This document shows positions 1 through 9,571 of a DNA stretch of 64,000 nucleotides, piece by piece (position 1 is the stretch's first letter; each line of letters starts with the position of its first letter). Made by a program: the position numbers and the translations under genes. The notes beneath the pieces were generated by a model. That model saw only the letters and a program-made list of their open reading frames with translations. It ran no database searches and was not told the origin of the DNA. Source of the stretch: Mitragyna speciosa (Eukaryota > Streptophyta > Magnoliopsida > Gentianales > Rubiaceae); the NCBI GenBank assembly GCA_024721245.1, contig CM045560.1, positions 2,852,001-2,916,000 on the forward strand, given 5' to 3'.

Positions 1-157
1 TCTCTACACAGGGTGAGACTGGATTTATGGTATTGGGCTGGATTACGCAAGGAAGTGGAAGAACTAAATATGCATGCATGTACTCCACAACTAAGTGGAC
101 AGTCCGGATCACGCATGTATGGATTGGGCTTTGCGAAGACGTAAAGTCTAAGGTGAA

Positions 158-338
158 TGTAATACCCCCGTCCCACATTGAAAAAGTCAAGTAATTTAGA
201 CCAATATATAAGTTGGGTTTAAGCACTCAAATCAAATTTGGAATATCTATTTTGGGTTAGCGAGGACGGAGCCCAAAATTTGGATTTAGCTGTTCAAACT
301 CTGGTTACGTGCTAGGCCTGTGGGCTCGGGACATGACA
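158..338 (+). repeat. TRIM array LTR copy 1
   Basis: About 181 bp, starting TGTAATACCCC and ending GGGACATGACA, directly before a degenerate primer-binding site at 342. It aligns along its length with 591-769 and 963-1141. Confidence 0.8.
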
Positions 339-590
339 GAATGATATCAGAGCGAATCTCGTGTGGTCTCTGCACGAGGTGAAACTGGGTCTATATATTG
401 GGTCGGATTACACAAGAAAGTTGAGGAACTAAATGCTATGCGGGGCTAAGTGCTACGTTGATCTAAGGGCGGGAGCCACCTCTAGAGCCCGTACGAGCTA
501 CTTCTAGAATGAGATACAACTAAGTGGACAGTCTAGATTATGATATGGATTGGATTTTGCGAGAACGTAAAACCTAATAAGGAGGGGGAA

Positions 591-769
591 TGTGATACCC
601 CATCCCATATCAAAAAAGTAAAATAACATGGACCAATGCATAAGTTGAGTCTAAGTATTCGAGTCCAACTTGGGATATTCATTTTGAACTAGCAATAACG
701 GACCTCAAAAATTAAACTTGGTTGCTCAGACTCTAGTCGCAGGCTGGCTTACAAGCCCAAGACGTGATA
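591..769 (+). repeat. TRIM array LTR copy 2
   Basis: About 179 bp, starting TGTGATACCCC straight after the polypurine tract AAGGAGGGGGAA (579-590) and ending GACGTGATA. A perfect TGGTATCAGAGC primer-binding site follows at 773-784. Confidence 0.82.
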
Positions 770-962
770 AAATGGTATCAGAGCGAATCTCGTGTGATCT
801 CTGCACGGGTTGAGACTGGGCCTATGGTATTGGACCGGTTTACGCAAGAAAGTGAATGAACTAAGTATGCATGCATGTACTCCACAACTGAGTGGACAGT
901 TCAGATCACGCATGTATGGATTGGGTTTTGCGTCTTCGCAAAGCCTAATAAAGAAAAGGGAA

Positions 963-1141
963 TGTAATATCCCATCCCATATTAAAAAAGTCAAGTAACT
1001 TAGACCAATGTATAAATTGGATCTAAGCACTCAAGTCCAACTTCGATATCTATTTTGTACTAGCGAAAACAAAGTCTAAAATTTAAACTTGGTTATTCAA
1101 ACTCTGGTCACGCGTTAAGCCCGCGGGCCCAGAGCGCGATA
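963..1141 (+). repeat. TRIM array LTR copy 3
   Basis: About 179 bp, starting TGTAATATCCC and ending GAGCGCGATA. It closes the array on the right; no fourth interior follows. Confidence 0.78.
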
Positions 1142-1560
1142 TTTATCCCCCGAAATATTTCTTCATGACAAAATGTAGTTTTATAATCCTACTAAACTAG
1201 CTTGAATACAGGTAGACATAGTCCAATCCAATAAGTATATCGAGGATCGAATGATCACCAGTAAACTTTGATCTTTGCTCGTCATCCTTCTCAATAAAAA
1301 AAACGACTGAACTCTGTTACTTTGTCATAAAAAAGGGGCACTTGAGCCGGAATTTATGGTTCTGATTTATCAATCAAGCATGTACCAAACGTACATTTGG
1401 AAGCTCTCAAAAGCTTCCAAACTTCATTTATGTGCCATTGCATTCTAGAATTCTTTTTTCTAGTGGCGCTAGAGCTCTGTGATTTCTCCTCAATAATCAG
1501 GAATTTGATTCTTATCACTATTAAATTTGTAAATATTGTCGCATTTTGACATGACAGTGT
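1142..1560. other. Intergenic spacer, no gene seen
   Basis: About 420 bases between the TRIM array and the hAT-like element. I see no ORF with family features, no RNA gene and no clear repeat. Confidence 0.6.
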
Positions 1561-1568
1561 ATAGTATA

Positions 1569-4176
1569 CAGTGTTTTAAAACCCGGACCGGACCGGCCGG
1601 TTCGACCGGTTGAACCGAGAACCGGGAACCGGCCAGGCCTCCGGTCCGGTTCTATGCATTTTACTGTGCATTCCAACAACCGCTCAGAACCGGATTAGAC
1701 CGGCGAACCGGATCGAATCGATAAACCGTCGGACCGGCGGTTTTTTGAATTTCCAAAAAAATGCATCTTTTCGGCTGGTAGGAGGTCTCAAACTTGAGAC
1801 CTCCCACCAAACCTTCCCGCGTAAGTGCCACCAAGCCAGCCGAGGTTTTGTTGCTTTTGTCTTCCAAATATTTTACTTCTTCTTTCGTTTGTTTTTCTTT
1901 AATCACTTTAATAAAATTAATTATTACAGTTTTAGTTTCCTTTTTTCCATTATCAATCATGTTTGATAAAATTAACTCACTCTACTTTTTTAGTTTCCTT
2001 ATTTTCATAAATCATATTTAATTAATTTAATTGATTCTTACTTTTTTTAGTTTCTTTGTTTTCTTTTTTAATCGTGTCTAATGAAATTAATTGATTATTA
2101 CCTTTTTATCTTGGCATCCAAATTCATTATATTAAAGAAATATTGGATTTACTTTTACCAAAATCTCTCGCATTAAGATTAGTCCTTTTATCTAAATTAT
2201 TTAATTATTCATTTTTATGCCTTAAACATTCTCCTAATTGAAAGTTTAGATTGGTATTTTTGTAAGTACTTTGTTTAGATTTTTGAATTATGGTTAATCA
2301 TTATTCAACAATAAGCACATATTGAATCTTGAAAGTAAGAATGTAGAGAGTTATTTCTTTTATTGAACAAGATTGATTAAATTAAGTTTAGGCTCTTTTA
2401 AGAAATTCTAAATCAAATTCTTGATTGATAAAAATTTGATAGAAATGATCTCCCATTAGATATTGTACCATAAAATGTAAAAAACTAAAAAATTAAAACT
2501 AAATAGATTTAAACTAATAGTAAGATAATCAAATTGAACCATCAAGCCAACGTTGAGACCTCCCAACAAGGCTTCTAACGTTGAAACCATCAAGCCAATG
2601 TCCAAGTTGTTGCTTTTTATGTTGCAAATATTTTATTTATTCTTTCTTTAGTTTTCCTTTAATCATTTTAATAAATTAATTGATTATTACATTTTTAGTT
2701 TCTTTATTTCCTTTTGATAAATTAACTCATTCTTACTTTTTTAGTTTCTTTATTTTCATTAATCACATTATTGAATTTAATTGATTCTTACTTTTTTTAG
2801 TTTCTTTTTTTTAGTAATCATGTTTAATGAAATTAATTAACTCTTACCTTTTTATCTTGCTATCCAAATTAATTATGTTAAAGAAATCTTAGATTTACTT
2901 TAACCAAAATCTCTAATTTTAAGATTAGTCCTTTTATCCTAAATTATTTAATTATTCATTTATATGCCTAAACCATTCTCCTAATTAAAAGTTTAAATTG
3001 GTATTTTTGTAAGGCATTTGTGTAAAATTTTTAATTATGGTTAATCATTATTCCATAATAAGAACGTTGACATCTTGAAAGTAAGTGGATTGAAAGTTAT
3101 TTTCTTTATTAAAAGAATAAAAAATCAGTTTAGATTATTAAAATCATACTTTTTTCTATGCAATATATTGATTCCAACTGTTATAACATCATATATCCAC
3201 TTTTTCTTGACATAATAAAAGAAAATGTGTAGATTAAACAGAATTGATTAATTAAAAACTAATAAGCAAATAGATTTATTTGTTAGTTTTATTTTAAGAC
3301 TATTGTATAAAGTCAAATTGACTAGCTCAATAGTCCGATACGTCATAAATAAAATTTTTTTTGGAGAGAATACATCTAAAGTTAAAACCTTAGAACCAAT
3401 TTTAAATAAAGTTTAGGCTCTTTTAAGAAATTATTGATTGGTATAAAATTGTTAGAAATTACCTCTCGTTGGATGTTGTAACAAAAATCGTAAAAAACTA
3501 AAAAAATTTAAAAACTAAATAGATCTAAACTAATAGTCAGATAATCAAATTGAAATTTGAAAATCATTTGATATGCGAACCTACCTTAAAAAATAGGGCA
3601 AAAGAAATTTTTTTATTTTAAAAAATTACATTTACTCGAACTGCCCTATATACAAAGTTAATTGTATTATTGGTATTAAAATAAATTTGAATTTTATATT
3701 GAAAAATAAGTCTTGATGGTATTAAAAAAGTAGAGAATGTGAAAGCAAGTAACAAATATAATTTAATAATTTAGAATATTCAAGATTGTAATTTAAAATA
3801 TTTAAAAATATAACAACACACTCTAATGGTAAATTTTATAGTTATTGTATTTTTTTATACTTGTAATACCATTTTCCTTGTTAATTTAATTGTTATAGAT
3901 ATAGAATATTTCATAAAATTTTTACCAAATATAATAAACTCATTAACTTGTGAATTTAAATATAATAAATTCATTAATTTGTATAGTTGAATATATTTAA
4001 ACAATTAATAAGTTGACTAATTCAACAGGGTGGTGTATATTTAGTATTTGTTTTATATTATACATTAAATTAAATTAAAAAAAAAAAAGAAAAATCATTG
4101 AACCTCGGTCGGACCGGTCCGACCTTGAACCCCTCCCCCCTCCGGTTCATTCACCGGTCCGGTTTTTAAAACATTG
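1569..4176. mobile_element. Non-autonomous hAT-like DNA transposon, 2.6 kb
   Basis: The termini are inverted repeats: the left end reads CAGTGTTTTAAAACCCGGAC and the reverse complement of the right end reads CAATGTTTTAAAAACCGGAC. Both begin CARNG, as hAT termini do. The flanking 8 bp are ATAGTATA (1561-1568) and ATAGTATG (4177-4184), a 7/8 match to an 8 bp target duplication, the hAT size. Both ends are rich in CCGG/ACCGGT motifs that can fold on themselves. The interior is about 80% AT and has no transposase-like reading frame, so it would need enzyme from elsewhere. ORFs over the left terminus are a by-product of the GC-rich repeat. Assignment to hAT rests only on terminal sequence and duplication length. 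Confidence 0.75.
1790..3553. repeat. Internal direct duplication within the hAT-like element
   Basis: Unit 1 (about 1790-2537) and unit 2 (about 2546-3553) run in the same order: a TTGAGACCTCCCA start, a TTTTTAGTTTCTTT-rich stretch, AGTCCTTTTATC, and an end with AAGTTTAGGCTCTTTTAAG and AGATAATCAAATTGAA. Unit 2 is longer because it has about 260 extra bases at roughly 3130-3405. Divergence is considerable, so the duplication is old. Confidence 0.75.
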
Positions 4177-4184
4177 ATAGTATG

Positions 4185-7100
4185 GGAACGGCATGAGACC
4201 CCTAGTTCAGTTATCCTATTTTTCCTAAAACCCCTTCTTGTAATATAATTTAATTTCACCAAAAAAAGAGTTGTAGGATACATAACAATTGTTGATTGAG
4301 AATTAATGGGGCACTAGTGTATAGCTGCTAGAGCACATGGTTTTCAAACAGCGCACGTGTGGAGCTTGACTAAGACGAATTTAGTAGCCCAGTACGATGC
4401 TGGTCCACTGTCCACGTGAGTTTTTGACATATACTAATCAGAGAATTAATCATGCCGCGCCATTCTGCTCTTATTTTAGAGGAAATTTTAATCAGAAAAT
4501 CATAATCCCCCATAAAAAGTTTTTGAACCAACTCTAGAAGAAGTCAAAATTGCAGGATGAACACAAATCAAGGAGAGAATACAAGAGGACAATGCATGTC
4601 ATAAATGCTCTTACGGCAGTGAGAATAAAAGTCCCAAAAAAGCTAGTGTTTCGAGCTAACATCCTGCCTCCCATTAATGATTCTTGGATTTTGTCTCTCT
4701 TTTTCCCCCCTAACCATTCTGTGATGGCTCTTATAATTTCTATGATATGATGTAAACTTCTTGTTCTTTTGTTACTGGTCGGTCAAATGATGCTCCAGGT
4801 CATTTCTGCACCTTGAATAGTTCGTCTGAAGATATTATTCAAATCAAGGTACAACTCTTGAATCATCAGCAATTAAGTTAATTTACCTGGAAGATAATTT
4901 ATATAGTAGTAATATTTTAACGTCATACAAACAGAAGAAGGTAGATCGCTTTTTTTTTTTTCCCTTCAAATTATGATATAGATTCGGTCCAATAGATCGA
5001 GCTCTCACAATGATGTGAACTCCCACATGCAGAAGTTCCCCATTCTCCAGGTGAAAGGAGCTAGTAAATGTTCAGCCTGTATGGTAGTGTCATTTTGACA
5101 TTGACATGGTCACAAAATGAACGAAAATTTCTGTTCACCTTGCATGGACAATAACGGAACGGGACACTGAATTGGCCGTCATTTAGAGAACGGTACATAG
5201 TCCTTTCTTCTGTTAGGTCCACTCAAAACATTAATGCCACTCGTCCGTCCAGATGGCTTGCATTATTGAGCAACCAAGATATCACATCTACCTGCTAGTA
5301 AAGTTGCAAACTTGCACCTTAATTAGCCCTTCACTCATACAGGGCGTGACAGCATGAAATGCTTCAATAATGTTAAAGCATATTAGGAGATTTTTGAGTT
5401 AGCTGTTTGAAAAAAGATCATCATGCACCGTGGGCCTGGCTAATGTGGTATGCAAAATAAAGATCTGAATCTAATTAAAAGCACAGAAGCCGGATGAGAA
5501 GACGCCCAGTTAGGTCATGTGGCAAATAATTAGTATTTAAAAAAAAAAGTGGTAAATCACCAAAAAAGTTTAATGATGAAACTTTGCCAATTTTTTTGGT
5601 GGCCGATATAACAACATTTTTCAATTAAGAAGCCCCATCAACTTATAAAAGGACCTTTTCTTCTGGATACATAAATTGAAAAGAATGGAGAATTGACTTG
5701 AATGATGTGGGTTTGGATTGTTGTGTATGAGTCTTGATCATGAATGAGAAAGATGTATTCAGATTCAAGATGTCTTGTTGTAAAAGAGAAGACTTTTCGA
5801 AGGGCTTGAAGTTTGAAAAGCTGATAAAAGAGTGGCCAAATTCAACCTTACCTGTTCATGCAAAGGGACTGCGTTGGCAAGCTAAGCCTAAAGATTGATG
5901 CACAGCTGCATGTATTGCATCTATCTAGTTCTCGTACTCCCAAGGTGCAATCTAAGGTCAAATTAAAGAAAAAATGATGCCAGTCTACTTAATGTTTGCT
6001 GCAGTGATCATTGAAAACTTTACAAGATGGTGGTGCAATCATCCAATGGAATTTGACTTTCATGCCTAAAAGAAGTAAAAGTAGAATTTAGAAGTCACTG
6101 TGAAGTTAAGGTTCTCCTGGCTTCTTGAATGTTAGCTGAAGACTGTGATTCGAGCTTGCTCTTACCAAACAACGAAATTTACCCCAAGGGTGCCAATCTT
6201 GGACAGTTGCCAGATTAAATCAAAAGTTGTACACATGCAAGCAGTCTAGTTTTCTTGAATTTCCAAGTCAGAACTTCTAATTTACCTCAAGAACGTGAAC
6301 AACCAACTCAAAATTTATATTGTTACTTATTTTTTTCTTTTTTTTTTTTTTTGTTGGGGTGAAGATGATAAGAGGAAAGGGGAACTCGAACTCTCTCCTA
6401 CCAGCCTGGACAAAGGGTTCAATAGCCACTGGCCCTAATGGCAGTGATTCAAATCAAAACTTGTAACGGAGGAATGAAGTAAGTGAAGATCTTTATTATT
6501 TAGTATCGGATTTCTTGCAAACACGGTCTGACCTTTTTCCTTTTTGTTTTTAATCTTTAGCAATTTATAATTTAATGCACTTCGTGCTTTCATTTACTAG
6601 TGCCTTTTGACTCTGGTGTTGCTTTATGGTAACTTATACAGAGGAACTCTTTGTGGAGTGATTAGGTTGGTGTAGGTTTGAAATTTTAATCACAAATCCT
6701 ACAATCATGTATGACAGAGTAAAGTTTTTCACGTACAGATGACAAATGGGAAGGGCTTTCAGCAATACAACAAAGCCAGCAAAAGGGCATGTGCACATGA
6801 GATTAGGGTCTGGGACCAGCTGACTCAGATGGATACCCTACTATCGCCCCACGTAGCCCTGAACTAGAGTGTTGCACTCCCTAATTTCTGCCTTTATGAT
6901 CTAACTTTTCCTTCATAATACTCCCAAACGAATTTTCAGCTGTGGGAGTGGTGAGCTGTAGTCATTTTTAATTATCGCAAAGAGCATTTACAATAGACGA
7001 ATATGTTTTTTTTTCCTTCCTTTTTTTGGGTTGATTTTTGCGTCATGAAGAAGAGTAAGGTCATCATAAATGTGAACAACAATTGCATCCTTTACAGTGA

Positions 7101-8139
7101 TTTTCCTAGTTCTACAGTTGATGTTACTATACAGGCATTCTCTGCCAAATGATGCAATTTTTTATATGGATATGAATAACGGCTTACCGCATTCAAGTAC
7201 AACAGGAGAGGAGATGATACAAAACACGGTGCTAAAAGATTGTAACCAAGCCATTTAAAGACAGGTATATGTGAAATAAATCTTTCAGAAAGTAATCAGA
7301 CTGACCAATGACGACTATCATCAGTCTTGATTGTTTAATCTGAGAAAGATTATGACCATTAAGTCATGCTTGTGATGCCTTTTAGCCAAGAAACTGTTAA
7401 GCTGAAATTTATTGACAACTGTACATTGAATTAGGCTGAGATTCATGATCACAAACTGTCTTCTACCATGAATTAAGGTATTTATTGTGATATTCACATT
7501 GCTGTATTTAATTTTTAAATCCTGGCTGTCTGTGAGGCCAACATAATTAAATGCTTCAACGGTGGGAAATTAAGCTGCCTGTGGTGCATTCAGAGATGGA
7601 CAGGAAATCTTAACTGCATAACTACTTCTAGCACTAACATTAACATTGTCGATCAAAATTATGAGTAATTGATGATACATATATACGAGTTCGTTTTTGT
7701 GAATTAGGTTGGCATCACATTACCATCATATGGTTCAACAGTTGGTTTTCATGTTAGTTGTTCGAGGACTTTTTATGGACCTGTGCTGGTAGGGGATATG
7801 GCATCATGACAACCGAGGCCCTGTATCATTCCCTTCCTAAAACATGAAAGATGTTCTTGCTCTGGCCTAAAGAGGAGGAAGATAAAAGGCAAGTTAACAA
7901 ACATTTCCATTATTAATATTACCATAATTCTACCATTATCAAATTCAATAGTCAATCTCCAACCCCCCTCCTTCCCCACCCTACCAAAACAAAATGACAA
8001 GCCAACTGGCAATTTGGTTCTCCACAAAATCAGATAAAATAATATAGGCAAAATGACGGAACATAGGACAAAAACAATCTAGAATTTGAGTATACAATTC
8101 GTTTGGGTTAATATCATTCTACACTACAACTTTTTTGCT
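4185..8139. other. Intergenic region, no recognised gene
   Basis: About 4 kb upstream of the SOFL gene. I found no conserved protein or RNA gene. There are AT-rich stretches, a poly-T run near 6340-6355, and a 52-codon ORF at 5740-5898 (+) with a TATAAAA-like motif about 90 bases upstream; it matches no family I know. Distal promoter elements of the SOFL gene could lie here but none can be named. Confidence 0.6.
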
Positions 8140-8155
8140 TATATATATATATATA
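8140..8155 (+). promoter_or_regulatory. TATA-type core promoter of the SOFL gene
   Basis: An uninterrupted TA run ending ATATAACC lies about 115-130 bases before the ATG at 8270. That is a usual distance for a TATA box plus a short 5' leader in a plant gene. The transcription start was not determined. Confidence 0.5.
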
Positions 8156-8269
8156 ACCAACAAAGAAAAAGCAGCGAAGTCACTCTTTGAATTTTACTAC
8201 TCGATTTTCTTCCTCATAAGAAGCCTGTATTGAATTTCTGTTTTGTTTCCAAAGAGCTGAAGGGTAAGA

Positions 8270-9236
8270 ATGAACATATCAACTTCTAAATATAGTAGTG
8301 GATGTGCATCTGGATGGACCACGTATTTGGATTCATTTTCAGGTTCTACAAAGCAATGCAAAAGAAGTATGTCAATCCATGATGATCGTCGAAACAGAGG
8401 AGCGTACCTGAATGAGGATGAAGAAGATGAAGACTTGTCGATGTTGTCCGACGCATCATCTGGGCCTCCGCATTTCCATCAGGATGAAGACAGTTCCGAA
8501 GAAACCAAATATGATAGCACTACTTCAGGTTCAGAACGAAAAAAGAGCAAGCACGGAAAGAAAGTTAAAGAGCACGGGAGGAAGCAACAGAATTTTCATC
8601 TCGATGATACTGCTAGCTCCCCCGTCCTAAACTTCTCTAAGGCAAGTTGAATGACAAAAAAAATGAGGTGACAAGGATGCAATTTTAATTTTCTTCAAAT
8701 TTTCTACAGCGCTAATTCACTCACTTATGAATATAGCTAAGTCTACTTGAATGCTCATGTTCCAGGCTTCTCACAGGACTTTCTTCGTTGAGAACAATGT
8801 CGTTCGCAACAATGACAAATATTTGATGGAGCGCGATTCAGGCTTGTCTCAAGGGTTTTCTGCAACAGGTTTCCAGGTTATTACTTATCTTGTTTCTGGA
8901 GATATAAATCTTTCGTGATCTGCCTGTTTGGATTCTCTTGCTTTTCCTCTTCTTTGCATCCCTCCCTAGTGTTGTTGCAAATTTTATTCTTTTTCAGGGC
9001 AAATCTGTATTGAGGAATCACTTTGGATTTTTTAAGCCTTCTATGACTGGAAAAGGTGATTAAAAAAGCAAAGTTCATGTAAGTCCTCTCAGACATTGAG
9101 TGATTGTTCTCACACCTTACTTGATACCTTCTTTGTCCTAATTTTGTGTGTGTGGTGCCAAACAGGAGGTTTGCATGGAAGAAAGTGGCAACGAGGAGAG
9201 GCAAATTATGTTTTCTCTTTGTGCAGCAGTAGTTAG
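8270..9236 (+). CDS. SOB FIVE-LIKE (SOFL) family protein, 203 aa
   Basis: Four exons: 8270-8641, 8766-8876, 8998-9055, 9166-9236. The family's two signature blocks are present: SGCASGWTTYLDS near residues 11-23 (domain A, usually SGCESGWT.YL) and DLSMLSDASSGPPHF near residues 55-69 (domain B). Between and after them are acidic runs (NEDEEDEDL) and a Lys-rich stretch (SERKKSKHGKKVK). The C-terminal part contains FSATGFQGKSVLR and GGLHGRKW, as in longer SOFL members. In Arabidopsis, SOFL proteins promote cytokinin-related growth; no catalytic activity is known. Intron 1 uses a GC donor (AAG|GCAAGT): the GT three bases further on gives the wrong phase for exon 2. If intron 3 is retained the protein ends early at a TAA at 9062. 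Domain A has Ala in place of the usual Glu. Confidence 0.9.
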
Positions 9237-9451
9237 CTAGAGAATTGAATTCCTCATGTGAAAGACAAAAAAGTATCTGAGGATCTTGTATTTACCTCTC
9301 TTTGTTACTCTTTCTTCAAGTTATTTCTTCTTGTCTAAGCAGCGGGAAACAACCTCAGAACATAAATGTCAATAGTAGTTTTCCTCTTTATTTTATTTTG
9401 CATTTTCTTCGTGTTACGTTCCATTCAACCGGACAGCTCCCAAATAAAATA

Positions 9452-9571
9452 TATTGTTGTCCGGCAGAACCATCTTACCTGCGCAAGTTTTTGCAGGTCT
9501 CAAATGGAATCTATTGTTGTCCGGCAGAACCATCTCACCAGCGCAAAGTTTTTCATCAGTAGCGATCCAAA
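9452..9571. repeat. Two-copy 60 bp tandem repeat
   Basis: TATTGTTGTCCGGCAGAACC occurs at about 9452 and again 60 bases later, followed in both copies by a CAGCGCAAGTTTTT-like stretch. It lies about 200 bases past the SOFL stop, possibly in or just beyond the 3' UTR. Confidence 0.75.

Larger units (their letters stand above)
1..1141 (+). mobile_element. Tandem array of TRIM (miniature LTR retrotransposon) units, left edge cut
   Basis: The order is interior - LTR - interior - LTR - interior - LTR, with three LTRs of about 180 bp (158-338, 591-769, 963-1141). Each LTR starts with TGT and ends in a degenerate TGACA/GTGATA. The two complete interiors begin within a few bases with a match to the plant initiator-Met tRNA primer-binding site: TGATATCAGAGC at 342-353 (one mismatch) and TGGTATCAGAGC at 773-784. 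A purine-rich tract precedes the LTRs, clearest at 579-590. There is no gag or pol coding capacity; the short ORFs here have no family features. Known TRIMs have this layout and depend on other elements for enzymes. Shared LTRs between units suggest growth by unequal recombination (inference). A related complete element lies at 53672-54245. Confidence 0.85.

Noticed and set aside
749..1030. Overlapping ORFs on both strands in the TRIM array
   Set aside because: They fall within LTR and interior sequence of a non-coding element and are not shared between units.
1610..1966. 118-codon ORF and its antisense near the left TIR
   Set aside because: It lies over the GC-rich terminus and T-rich interior of the hAT-like element; no protein family features.
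6340..6440. Possible tRNA-like or retroelement sequence (GGGGAACTCGAACTC)
   Set aside because: No cloverleaf could be formed and no coding or LTR context was seen.
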